From Lotus japonicus (Eukaryota > Streptophyta > Magnoliopsida > Fabales > Fabaceae), in NCBI RefSeq assembly GCF_012489685.1, contig NC_080041.1, positions 25,781,780 through 25,845,779 on the forward strand: DNA of 64,000 nucleotides, in the 5' to 3' direction. This document shows positions 34,905-46,693 of the stretch, piece after piece. The position numbers and the translations under genes are program-made. Numbering within the stretch: the first letter of the stretch is position 1; each line of letters starts with the position of its first letter. The notes under the pieces are model-generated. The model was not told where the DNA came from and did not search any database. It saw only the letters and a list, made by a program, of their open reading frames with translations.

Positions 34905-35370
34905 ATTTATTGTGTGTGCACTGTCAGTGTAAACTTTGTTTACACAGTCATTCAATTGAATTCCGCCACATTAGTAAGTACATTATTGTTTTAATTAAAA
35001 TTTAAGGTGAAAGTTATTATTCGACATACGTGGCATGTTGTGATTGGTTGTCAGTGTAAAACTGCTTTACACTGAAAGTGCATATCCATTAAACCTCTTA
35101 AAATAAAATATATTTTTTATATCACGAAATTTAATTGATAATGGTACACAAATAAGAATTTAATGGATATACATTGTCAGTGTAAAATAGTTTTATAACG
35201 ACATTCAATGGAATTCCGCCAAGAGTTTAATTTCTATGCACCGACGGTGTAAAAGTTACCAATCAGATTTCAAGGATGTGAGAAAATCTCTCTTTTTATT
35301 TAATTTCATTAATTGACGTGACACATCCTTGAAATCTGATTGGTTGACGGTCAGTACATCATCCTTTTTC
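34905..35370. mobile_element. Cluster of inverted-repeat MITEs upstream of ATG14
   Basis: First element about 34905-35090: arms tgcactgtcagtgtaaac and gtttacactgaaagtgcat in inverted orientation. Next, a related half element at 35160-35225 (tacattgtcagtgtaaaa..attcaatggaattccgcc). Third, 35229-35366: gatttcaaggatgtg and cacatccttgaaatc are perfect inverted repeats around a short loop. All lie 0.5-0.9 kb upstream of the ATG14 start codon. Confidence 0.65.
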
Positions 35371-35537
35371 TCTTCCACCAAATAAGCAAATATGTTTTTA
35401 TTTTAATTAAAATTAAAAATGAATGTAACTCTCCCACCATCAATATCTATTAAACTCAAACTTTAATTCCTTAATTAAACAAACATTTTTTGTTTTTTAT
35501 TTGACAAAATTAAAAAAAAAAATCAACCGAGTTTGAG

Positions 35538-35819
35538 ATGAGTTATCTTAGACTAGAGGTCTTCCCTTGCAACGATTTGTTTAAATTCATGAAACTTCGC
35601 TCTGAGAAGCAAGCGAGCCCTTACCTTCCCATTGCTTCCTCCTCCTCCTCCTCCTCCGTCGCTGTTCACTTTCCCGTCGTCTCATTCTACTCGCCGGCAG
35701 CCACCGTCCTTCACCAGCACACCACCACCGCTCTCCGATCAATGCGCTCTTCTGAAACCGTTACTCGTCGTCCCTGTCAAACGCCACATCGCAACCCCGC
35801 CTCAGTGTCGTTTCGCTAA
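35538..35819 (+). other. Possible upstream ORF in the ATG14 leader
   Basis: An ATG at 35538 (and an in-frame one at 35589) opens a frame that stops at 35819, 27 nt before the ATG14 ATG. The region has a CT-rich/(TCC)n leader look. Whether it is transcribed depends on the start site, which cannot be seen. The encoded peptide (Ser-rich) has no recognisable domain. Confidence 0.3.
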
Positions 35820-35846
35820 CTCGCGCAATCCAAAACGAAGCTGGAG

Positions 35847-35941
35847 ATGGCGAGAAAAACCAGCAACTGTGCCATATGCGAGAATTCAAATCAAGCTTCG
35901 ATATGTTCTATTTGTGTCAACTATAGGTTTGTTTATCCATT

Positions 35942-35972
<31 letters not shown>

Positions 35973-38900
35973 TGATTGATTTCTAGTTTAGGTTTTTGAA
36001 ATATGTACTTCAATTTTCGTAATTGTGCTCAGCTGATTCAATTGATTGATGGATTTCTTGTATTAATTTGGATGATGTCTTTGTCTTTGCAGGTTGAATG
36101 AGTATACCACCTCTTTGAAATCACTGAAAGAGCGTCGAGATTCGTTGTCCACGAAATTGAGCGAGGTTCTCGTCCGCAAGGTTCGAATCGAATCATGGCT
36201 TGACTTGATTTATGATACTGAGAAACACATGATCCTAACTTCCTAAGTTAATAGGATTTGAAAATGAAATTGAGCATCTTAAATTTTATCAACTGAGTAC
36301 ACCTACCTGTATTAATACATGCATGAATTGCGACAAGATTTTTGAACTTTAGCATTCGGGTATATGCAAAATGGAAAAATGGTGAAGTAATTGAACCAAG
36401 AGATTTTTAGTTAACATTCTAACTTGAAATTTTTGGGTAAAACTTCATATAATACATGAAGCAAGCAACAGAAGCTTAGAATTCAATGATAGGAAGTTTG
36501 AATAAAGAATTCCCAACTCCCAAGTGTACCTGGTATTTATTTCGACCTTACTATGGAAGTCTTATAGGAATAGCCCTAAATCCTAATATCGATGCCCATC
36601 TCCCAGCCAGTTTAGCTACTCTTGACATGCCTATGGAAAGTTCCTGATGTGCTTGTTTGTGTTAGTAGTTCAGTACCTTTTTCTTTCCCTGTGATTCTTG
36701 GTACCGATTTTTCTATGCTGCTTTTGGACATTGTTGATTTCTATGTACTTTTGAAAATTCCTAGTTTATATGGCAAGGGTCAACTTTATATTTTTGTGAG
36801 GAACCATGCAATATCATTTTAGTCAGTTCAAGTAACACTAGTGCATAATGTTGAAAAGGGAAAAGGAGATGATCAAACAAATTGGAGAGTGCTTCAACAT
36901 GAAAAGCTCGCAAGGTTGAAGGAGAAGCTCCGTCACAGTAAAGAACAAGTTGCTCAAGGTTAGAATATTTCTCATGCCAAAGTGAATTTCTATATATTCA
37001 AATTTCACCCTGTGCCTATAGTAATGAATAAACATACAGGAAGAGCTAAGATAGGGACTATGTCTGCGGATCTGAAACTTAAATATGGAGTGCTTGAATC
37101 TGCCCTTTCTACGGTATTCTTTTTTTTTTCACCTTTCTTTGCTAATGGTATTGCTATGATCATGGCAACCATTGGTCAAGTTTAATGTGAATGCATATGA
37201 AGATGTTGAATGATTTATTTTACATTCTGCAGTTGGAAAAGAATCGAGTGGAACAACTGGAGAAGTTCTACCCTAATCTTATATGCACACAGAGTTTAGG
37301 GCATGTGAGTGCTATTTGTTTATTTTATTTCCAACTGTTGTAAATTGTTCTGCGTAGTATTTTCTAATACAGGCTTTTTCATCTAAAGCAGTATGGTACT
37401 TTGATATACAAATGAGTATTTAAAACTAATCTGCATTTCATTTATCAATACATTTGTTTTTCCTGGAACTTCAAAATTTATGCTCATATTTTTATTTTTC
37501 AGGTGGCGATTACCTCTGAGCGTCTTCATAAACAGTCTGTGGTCATAAAGCAGATATGCAAGTTATTTCCACAACGCCGGGTAAAGTAAATATATGACAG
37601 TCAATGTTCTGTTGGTTTATGTTTGTGGACATGTAACCTCCTTTTGAAATGCTCTGGAATATTGCGCTTAGTGCTGACTGTGGTCTCTACTGATAGAAAT
37701 AATGGGTCTAGAGATATTTACTTTAATCATGAGCTTCTTGTATTCTTGCTTTCATTTTCTGTGCTCTTTTCTTGTTCATATTCTTATTTTTCAATTTCAA
37801 TGATTTTCCTTCTTTTTTCCCAAATAGAACAACACAAATAACTAAAACCTGTTCCCACAATCCCACTATCTTGGCAGGTTACATGAATCAAATGAGGCCA
37901 TTATGTTTTGTCCCAAACCAATTTTTTAGTGATACCATTTAATTCTAGATCCGTTTTAATGGTTTCATTTAGAGTATTTCTTGATCTACTTCTACCTCTA
38001 GTTGTTACAAAGCTATCCTCCCACTGTTAAACTCTTCTAAGTGTAGATTCTATTTGGTCTTCTCACACATTCAAACCATCTTAAGCATTCATTAACAGAG
38101 AATGCTATGGATCATTACTCCTCTTATCGTGTTTGGTATGATGAGGAATCAGACTATTCATGATCCATACTGACCTTTATATTATCTAGTTCTGTAAAAA
38201 GTTTTATACAATGAGAATAGTATCCATAATAAGTGGTGCTGATACTTTTGACCGTGGGGTTGTGGTGGCAACGGTGGGGAAAATGGTCTGGAGGATGGTG
38301 AAAAAGATCTTATGTAAGTCTTCCACTGCTGATTGCTGGAAGCCAACCTAATCATTATGAGAACTTGGGTAATGATGGACCTGCAAAATTCAATTACCTG
38401 CTCATTGCAAGATCAAAATTTTGTTATTTAGAAATATCATAGAAAGGGGATTGCCTTTTGCATGAATAACAACTTGTTTGAGCTTTTGAGATTTGTTCCC
38501 TTTTCCAAATGTATTTGTGGAAGGACTTAATACTAATAGTGCTAGCATGCTGAAGAATGTTGTTTAAATAGAGATTTTACCTAGGATTGGGAGGATGGTG
38601 CGAAATCGCATAATGTGGAATCTTAAGTTCCTTCAAAAAATGAAAGGTTGGGTTTAGTTAGTAATCTGCACCAAGGTTATTAAACTCTAGTTTTAACTCT
38701 TAAACTCTTACGAGTTTACAATCCTAGGTAACCAAAACGAGTTAAATCGCAGTAAATTCTTTTTTTTATAAATTTGGTTGAACTCGGGTAAACTCGATAA
38801 ACTCAGCTCGCGGGTTTACTTACGAGTTCACGAGTTTAGCAAAAAAAAAAGGAGAAAAATCATTTATTTATCAAAATGACAATATTTCATGACAAAGTCT

Positions 38901-41900
38901 TTGCAATACTACTTTTATTATTCACAAATCAATCCCGCTTTGTGTCTCTTTTCCTCTTTTTTCTAACATTTCTTTGTTTGTTTATTGTGTATAACAGTAT
39001 AAGAGTGTGCTACTACAATATTTCTAAAATTGTCAATTATTTTGCTATTTAAGCACATATTTTTAATTTTATTGGTGTTTTCACCATTAGTGATTTTATA
39101 GATAATATTTTTGCATGAGGTAACTCGTAAGAGTTTACGAGTCGAGTTCACGAGTCGAGTTTACGAGCACTCCACGGGTTTACGAGTCGAGTTCACGAGT
39201 CGAGTTTACGGGCACTCCACGAGTTTACGTAAACTCTCGAGTTTGACAACCTTGATCTGCACTCAGCAGCATGCAAGGGCATGTGCAATTGGATTTCTCC
39301 TCTAATATTTGGGCTTGTCATCGGTCATGAAATCTGACTCGGAAACTTTTAAAAGTTAGATCGTGCGTGTCACATAGAGCTGGCATTCCAGGACTCGTAT
39401 TGGGGAGTCTACTGTGATCTCACGAGGCCGTGATTTTTCTTGCGAGTATACAAGTTCTGTCAGCAAAAATCACATAATTGTGTTATCTTCATACGAGTTT
39501 AATTGCGATTTTGCAAACAATGGTTGAGATTAGTATTTTGACTGTGGAAAAGGAAGATGTAAAAAAATGTTGTGTGCTTAAATATATGAAAATAATGTCC
39601 TCTTTGGGTGAAACATGAAAGAGAAGAAAGTTTTTCCTTTATTGGTACATTTTTGGTCCAAAGTAATGTGTTGTCTCACAAGCATTAATCATCAGACCAT
39701 AAGACTGAAGCAGTTTTTTTTATAAGCCAAAAGAATGCATTAAAAGGGAGAACAAGGGGTACTCCAACCCTTAATACAAAGTGAGGAAAGAAAGAAAGGG
39801 ACTGAAGTCAAACATGGTTTTATATTGTTATTTTATTGCACCCTTTTGTCAATTCAAGCATGCTTAGGTGCTCATGTCCTTCTGGTGTTAGGTGGTTATC
39901 GAGGGGGAAACAAAGGATGGTTGTAGCGGTCAATATGATCAAATTTGCAATGCACGCTTACCAAGAGCACTTGATTCCCATTCTGTTCCATCAGAAGAAC
40001 TTTCTGCTTCTTTGGGGTATGGTTTTTTCCCTCTAAGATCTTATACACATACGTAATGCAGCTTTAGAAGTGAATCTCTGCAGTGTTATTAGAAAACAAT
40101 GTTTTATGCTTAAAATTGTAACTACGATGTCCTATTTCAATTGCTTGCTCTTGTAGTCTAGAATCCTTATTGTTACTTATGTTAGACTTTGCTTGAATAT
40201 TCTTCTTACATGCTACCCAATTTCTATTATGTGCAAAGCAGATACATGGTGCAACTTCTAAATCTTGTTCTTCACAACTTGGCTGCCCCAGCACTTCATA
40301 ACTCAGGTTTTGCGGTAAGCATTATGTTGTAATATTAGAAGATTTGTTTTATTATTAGGAGATTCGGTCTTTATTATGATTTGATTTCAAGTAGGAGATT
40401 AGTATCACTCAAGTGAGATTCTGTACAGATTTATTATTTCCTTAATTAGGTTAGTCTAGCCTCTATAAATTGTAATTACCTGTTGTATTTTTTCAATCAA
40501 GCAATAATATTATATTCTCTCCTTATTTCAAGTTATCAGTGTCCAAGCAGTGGATTGATGTTTCCTTAAGGTCATTTTTTTTATTGTATTCATTTCAAAC
40601 AGTCTGGTCAAGCTTATTTATCTTACCCATTATCATTTTATTGCCATTGAATGTTAGAATAGCATTACAATTCATGTGTTGAGTTTTGGTACAGTTTTAA
40701 CTCCGCATTTTTGTTTGTAGGGTATTAAATTATTGTTTTGCTGATAATATTAGTGAATGATATGATATATAGGGTTCTATCCATGCAAAAGTATTCTCTT
40801 TTTTAAATTTATAGAGCTTTTTCCAGATGCAGTGTCTATTTGTTGCAAGTTTCTGTACTGCTGTTGATGCTTATTAGTTATTACATTTTTAAGACTAAAC
40901 CTTCCTTAGTGTTGGCGTGGAGTTTGGTAAAAAAAGAATAGTTGTTCAGACTTTATCATGTTTTAAGATCTTATATTAAATGTACATAAGATCAGGTTTG
41001 ATGTGCTGTGCTAATAATACATATCTTGCTGTTTTGATGCATGCAAAAATGTTACTTTAACTCATTTTAGAGTTTGGCATTTTATTTTGGTGGACCTGCC
41101 GATATGACCTTCAAGATGCTTTTTTGTCTTATTCTCCTGAAGGGAATTTTATGTTGTGAATATTTTTATGCCTCAGGGTTCTTGCTCTAGAATATGGCAA
41201 CGGGATTCTTATTGGGATGCACGTCCTTCCTCTAGGAGGTATTTTGGCCGAAATTGTATTTGGTAATGGTATAACTAATATGAAAGTTATGACTTCTTTA
41301 ACCAAAATCCCTTTTTTTTTCAGTAATGAATATCCCCTTTTTATACCTCGCCAAAATTATTGCTCAACTAGTGGGGAAAACTCTTGGTCGGATAAAAGCT
41401 CAAGCAACTTCGGTGTTGCATCAATGGAATCTGACAGGAGGCCTCGCCTGGATTCATCTTCGAGTAGTAGCTTTAATTATTCTTTAGCTTCTTCACATTC
41501 GGTTCAGACACACAAAGATCTGCAGAAAGGAATTTCACTTTTAAAGAAAAGTGTAGCATGTGTCACATCTTACTGTTATAACTCCCTATGCTTGGATGTC
41601 CCTTCTGAGGCATCTACGTTTGAAGCATTTGCGAAGTTATTGGCTACACTCTCATCATCCAAGGAAGTCCGATCTGTTTTTTCCTTGAAAATGGCTCGCT
41701 CTAGGTATTACCATGGAGATATTTGAAATTATAAAAGGGCAACTTAATGGTGATGTTCCAGGAGATACCTTTGATAATATTATATTTTGTTTAAGCTTAT
41801 CAGCAGCTAATTTATTTCTGTTTCCCCTTATATATTTTTTCTTTTTAACTGTTGAAACCGGTTGTCACAATAACCATGTAACTTATGTCTCTGGAATTTT

Positions 41901-43121
41901 TAAAGTGTTGTATAGAGGAGCATATGCCAGAGCTCTAGATGTTTGAAAATTATTTTTTAAGGGCTTCGAACTTTAGAGTAAAGTGGTTTCTGTTTACTCT
42001 AGCATTTTGATTTACGTTATTGTGCCTGAGTTTTATTTTTTCCCTTTTGATTCAGGACATGTAAGCAAGTTCAGCAATTGAACAAATCTGTATGGAATAT
42101 GGATTCTACTATTTCATCAACTACTTTGCTGGAAAGTGCACATTCTGTGCCGCCAATGGTATAGCTTTTCACATAACTTCTAATTTGAAAGAAAATGCTG
42201 GTATTATTGGTTGATAGTTTTATGCTTTAGTGTTTTTGGTTCATCCTGTGCCAAGTAAAACTAGTAAGCAGCAAACTTTTGAATTTCTCAGCAGTGCTTG
42301 GAAATTCGTTTAAAAGTTCCAGGGTTAAATTTTTTTTTTCTTCTTTTCCAGAGCTCTTCAATATTTATTGAATACAGGCTTGTTCTCTAAGTTAACTTTA
42401 AAAACCATTGTAATGATATGCACATAGGATATCATTTTCTAGTTAAACTCTCTTGCATATCTGATTTTAAAAAAGAAATGCTTACATAAGAACCAAATAG
42501 ACATTGCTGTCTGGCCATGGCTTGCATAGCTACATTGGTTAATATTTGTTTGTCATTTGATACCACCATTATGCTCTTATATTTCCAAGCTTACTTGTTT
42601 TTTCTCTTTCAAGTTATCCATGGGAAGGAGTGCTGACTTTGGAATTCTCTGTTTGTGTACAACTTTGTTAACTTAGATTTTTACTTTTGTGGTGCTCAAC
42701 TGTATGGTCAGTTGTCATTATCTTGACAATAGGGCCATTGTAAGCAAAATTAATAGTTAAAATACCTAGTTCTTACTTGTATACTGATAATCAGTGTATC
42801 TGTGTTGATTAACTTTTCAATGTAGAACGGGCATTTTTTTTTGCATATTTTTTTTTTTGCATCGTGATTCTTGAGTTTCACCGCTGGGTGAAGTTTAGAT
42901 ATATTTTATGTTTTTATCTTCTTTTGCAGAGAATTGAAAATTATATGCCAAGTTCTGGCACTAGTTTTCTTTATGCCACTGATTTATCCGACGGAAAAAG
43001 TGAGTGCCTATTTGAAGGGTGGGATATTGTTGAGCGTCCTCCATTTCCTCCCCCACCATCACAAAGTGAGGATGTTGAGCACTGGACTCGGGCCATGTTC
43101 ATAGATGCTAAAAGGAAGTGA
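35847..43121 (+). CDS. ATG14: ATG14-type autophagy protein, PI3-kinase complex subunit (12 exons, 475 aa)
   Basis: Exons: 35847-35926, 36093-36180, 36859-36958, 37040-37113, 37233-37304, 37503-37580, 39892-40016, 40242-40314, 41177-41238, 41324-41704, 42056-42158, 42930-43121. All introns are GT-AG and phases agree. Residues 8-23 form a double CxxC (C8, C11, C20, C23), as in the ATG14/Barkor N-terminus. Residues about 30-150 are charged and helical (coiled coil), with LKERRDSL, EKLARLKEKLRHSKEQ and EKNRVEQLEKFYP. The C-terminal half has LVLHNLAAPALHNSGF and YSLASSHSVQTHKDLQKGIS. In plants ATG14 joins VPS34, VPS15 and ATG6 to make PI3P for autophagosome formation. Uncertain: the exon 3 acceptor; TAG at 36823-36825 would give a longer in-frame start. 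Intron 6 (2.3 kb) holds a hAT and a LINE tail. Confidence 0.9.
38672..39254. mobile_element. hAT MITE in ATG14 intron 6
   Basis: Perfect 8-bp TSD ATCTGCAC (38664-38671 and 39255-39262). Ends CAAGGTTATTAAACTC and, on the complement, CAAGGTTGTCAAACTCGAG. The arms contain many copies of 'gagtttacgag' and 'gagttcacgagt', including a roughly 54-bp tandem duplication at 39130-39240. Non-coding. Confidence 0.9.
39711..39799 (-). mobile_element. Short LINE 3'-end insertion in ATG14 intron 6
   Basis: A T run at 39714-39721 followed by ataagccaaaagaatg..acaaggggtactccaaccc. This closely matches the 3' end of the LINE at 20497 (ataagccaatgaatta..acaaggggtactccaaccc). Flanked by GACTGAAG (39703-39710 and 39800-39807). 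It is an extreme 5' truncation (about 90 bp), inserted antisense to ATG14. Confidence 0.75.
40325..40550 (+). mobile_element. Possible small LTR remnant in ATG14 intron 8
   Basis: The stretch has LTR-like layout: tgttgtaatattagaagatt at the left, a TATA-like cctctataaattg at about 40462, then ttcaatcaagcaataatatt (a poly(A)-signal-like zone). No TSD or second copy was identified, so this is tentative. Confidence 0.3.
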
Positions 43122-44293
43122 TTTTCACGTGCAACAAACTTCTGCTCTCTGTATGCCTCCTTTCTATACAACTTTTTAAAATTTGTGGACAAGAATCCAC
43201 TCATGGATATGTGCATACATCCCACCAATATGTACTTCACACATGCAGCTCTAAAATTTATTCTTTAATTTAAAGATAGCAAATTTAATTAATGTGGGAC
43301 AGTTGGGCTTAAAGTGGTAATATTGTTGTAGATACATGCTTATGGAGCTAACTGTTTCTTGATGCACGCGTTTCGTTTACTTGCCCCTTTTATCTTTCCG
43401 GGGAAAAATTCTCCTTGATTAGTTCACACTATATGTGCATAGAAGATTTTTGTAAGGATGCAACTGAACCGATATAAGTTCAACTATGAAAGGTTCAAGG
43501 CTAACATATTCAAATTTATAGAAGATTGTTCTGGGCTTGAGTTTTAGCTGCACATGTACCTGAGCCATTAATTTAAACTTTTGAACTCAAGACAGAGGCC
43601 AGCATATTAGTGTTAGGCAGCTGCACAAGTATCATAGTTCTGAAGTCAACATTCATTGTTAAAGACAATTAGCATTAGCTTTGAATCATTTAGCCTAGAA
43701 GTTTTCTTTTCTTTCTTTCTTTCTTTCTTTCTGGCTGACTGTTTTTCCTTTGTGCTTCACTTGGCAGATTGAAGGAGTGCAGCCGGCATAGGATTATTGA
43801 GGATTATTATGTAAATTGCTATTTTCTTGGATCATTTTAGTTCCTTTTCCTCCCCCTGGGCGCTGTATATTAGACAATCAGAATTGTGAATATGTAAATA
43901 TTTATAGGTGTGTTGATTTAGTTCCTTAATGTCATGATATCTCGCAATATCTTATTGTATCTAGCCTGTGTTTCATGAGTTCTTGTTCGACTCATGAATT
44001 ATAGAATTTATTTCACTGCTAATTTTTTTTTTTAATCTTCTAAATAGCAATCAGATTCGGCAATTGTAGCTATGCATGAAGATATCTCCTATCCAGTAAA
44101 TACTCCCCGTGTGCTAGAATGTAAGTAAATAATTTAACCTCCAGCCAGTGATACTTTATTTCAGATTTGAATATTTTGTTGGCTGTTTGAACGTCTGGGG
44201 AAAGAATATTCATTATACGGGTGAGGCCACTCGACTCTTTGCCAGTTAAGCCGGTGGTCCGTTCCTAAACCAGGTGTGCAGGTTAGTATTTGC
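43122..44293. other. ATG14 3' flank and intergenic
   Basis: Non-coding. It begins as the 3'UTR. A (TTTC)n microsatellite lies at 43704-43731. At 43765-43770 a good splice acceptor-like sequence (cacttggcag) is followed by attgaaggagtgcag, which could be a 3'UTR exon. No other feature was recognised. Confidence 0.4.
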
Positions 44294-44931
44294 CAATGTT
44301 GTTAAAACTGGACTGGTGATCAATCCAGTCAAGGCACTGGTTCATGGTTTAGTGGTCCAGCCGTGGTTGAATCGTAGTTGAACCGGTAATAATTAAATAA
44401 TTGTTTTTAAAAATATAAATATAACATAGTTCAAAAATATAAATTCATAAAAATAAATACTTATACAAAAAATAAACACTTATTAAGAGAACCAGCCCAC
44501 TTCACATTTTTGTAACCACCTGATCATTTTGCTGGAGGAAAAGTGATCCAGCCCACTAAATGTTGTCATGTTTGCAATAAAGAAAAGCGCATAAAATGTT
44601 TTATAATACAAAATCCTATTTACTATCATTTCAAGTTTATAACAGCTGCACATAAAGTGTAGAGAAATGTGAACTACATAGAAGACCATCGCGCAAGCAG
44701 CAAATCACACACTAATGTGAAGAGATCTTTAAGATTCTCTTTGGTCAGTAGGTTGCCTTTCGGTTTTTTTCCCTCTATTGTTTTCCTTTTCCTTGAATCG
44801 CCCGAACTGCTTGAACTACCGGGTTTAGTCAGTTTGCCTAGTTTTTGTCCAGTTTGCTCAGTTCTTTACTGATTTTGTGGTAGTTTCAGATCGATCAAGG
44901 GTCCAGTTCCGGTCTGCTTTTAACAACCATA
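44294..44931. mobile_element. hAT element, non-autonomous (638 bp)
   Basis: TSD GTATTTGC (44286-44293) and GTATCTGC (44932-44939), 7 of 8. Ends CAATGTTGTTAAAACTGGAC and, on the complement, TATGGTTGTTAAAAGCAGAC. Same family as the hAT at 26028-32274. No coding region. Confidence 0.8.
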
Positions 44932-44939
44932 GTATCTGC

Positions 44940-45873
44940 TTAAGAGCAAGCTGCAACACCGTTGGAATTCATGGCTTAAGAGTCAACCGTAACATATATT
45001 ATATTTATACTTCAGACACAATGGTGTTGAGATACTATTTAACTTTGTTTAAGATGATGTATTATTTCCTTATTCAGTATAATTATGCACCACTTTCTTA
45101 TTTACACTTATTACAAAAATATTTTTTCTCCCATTGTAACATAAATATTGTAAAAGTTTTTCACGAAAGACACAAAATAATCCATTGTTAAGTAGGATTA
45201 CATATGTAAAAGATAAACAACTCATTAGAAGGAAATGTAGATACACAAACGACATGCTAGTAGCATCAACCTTGAAAAAATGATCTATTGTTAATACTCT
45301 TTCTCATAATTTTATTTCACTACTCAATCAGATCCCGCGAAAAAACTCAACAATGACTCATTATTGTTTTTGTAAAAAAAAATGGTATGTATGCTGAAAT
45401 GCAGCAACAATATGATGAAACAATAAACAAAATTTTCTTCGATTCTAAACGACCAATCAAAGCTAGAATGTGCTCGAGCTGGTACGTCGTAGCTGATATT
45501 TTGGTGTGAGAGTTGTAGCTGAAGAAGATAGCCAAATATCTACTTCCTGCAACGTTAATATGAGCATCAATAAAAATAAATAAACTTCAGCCAACATAAC
45601 TTGAAGCAAACCTTGATGAGCCAACAATTGATTACTTTACCAATAGCTATATTTGAATTTTCAACCAAAATGAGCAAATTGAAAGAAAATCAAGCGTAAC
45701 ACAAAGCTTCATGGATCGCCTCGTTTTGTAAGCAATTTATGCTATCTTTTTACCTTTTCTTTAACTAAAAAAATGACCAAAAATATCTTAATTAAGTGGT
45801 TGTAATCACCAAATCTCCTCTTATAAAAAAATTGATTAATAAGAGTCAATTTTCATAGGATAAAACCGTGTTT
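44940..45873. other. Intergenic; no gene supported
   Basis: AT-rich, with short open frames of no recognisable family. The right edge includes the SINE target-site copy at 45862-45873. Confidence 0.35.
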
Positions 45874-45985
45874 TTTTTATATCGGAAAGATAAATTATAT
45901 CATCCAAGGAGAGATTCCTGAACCTTTTTCTCCCCAACCCATATGTCATCCAACTCTTACCACTTGAGCTATCATTCGGGGACAC
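45874..45985 (-). mobile_element. tRNA-derived SINE (full-length, 112 bp)
   Basis: Perfect 12-bp TSD AAAACCGTGTTT (45862-45873 and 45986-45997). On the minus strand it starts gtgtccccgaatga, followed by an A box TAGCTCAAGTGG, a B box GGTTCAGGAATC 47 nt later, a short body ending in 'ataatttatctttccg', and an A-rich tail. A truncated relative is at 49628-49703. Confidence 0.85.
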
Positions 45986-45997
45986 AAAACCGTGTTT

Positions 45998-46693
45998 AGA
46001 GTTGCCATTAGTATTAATTAATGTGTAAATATAAAATGACGATCTTAGAGAAAAAATTGATGGTTAAATAATAAGTATTGCGAACTACCCTAATAAAAAT
46101 AGGTATGCTTTTAAAGGAATAAAAATATTATTTAATCAATTTCTCTAGGTTACTATGTTTTTGAAAGAAAAAAATTATGATAATGGTTATTTTATGTTTT
46201 ACCTCACTAATATATTTTTCATGTTCACCTCTTAGATCATTTTACAAGGAAGCTAGTAAAATATTCTCTATGGAAGAAACTCTTATATAAATCCAAAGCA
46301 TCCATATCATAGTGAAATTAGAAGAAAAATAAAAAAAAGTGTATGTACTCTATAAAACCATCACTTGTTAATACAAGGAAAGTAGCAAAGTAATAACATG
46401 TTTGGCTATAAATTATTTTCCATAAATCATTTTTTAGAAATAAGTTTCTTAAATACAATAATTTTGTTTAAAATTAATTGATTTGAGCCTGCAATAACTC
46501 TTAGTCCCCCAAGATAAAACGTAGAAATTAAATGTCCACCAATTAATAACAAAAATATCACACTATTTGTCCACTCTATTCTCTTTTTTATCTTTATTAA
46601 AGGAAGGAATAGAGGATAAAAACAAATAATATTTCCTCTATTCCTTATTGAAACAAAAGTAATCTTCGTAAGTTACACATACCGTTGGAATGG
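45998..46693. other. Intergenic; bZIP 3' flank
   Basis: AT-rich, no coding exon recognised. It was read on the minus strand for a C-terminal bZIP exon with an RRTxS-like (C4) motif and none was seen. Confidence 0.35.

Noticed and set aside
39111..39305. 64-codon frame inside ATG14 intron 6
   Set aside because: Made of the repeated gagtttacgag words of the hAT MITE.
41713..41946. 77-codon frame after ATG14 exon 10
   Set aside because: Lies in intron 10; the exon 10 donor at 41705 and acceptor at 42055 keep the ATG14 phase.
43700..43735. (TTTC)n tract as a regulatory element
   Set aside because: A simple microsatellite in the ATG14 3' flank; nothing further supports a function.
45874..45985. 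tRNA gene
   Set aside because: It has a 12-bp TSD and an A-rich tail, so it is a SINE.
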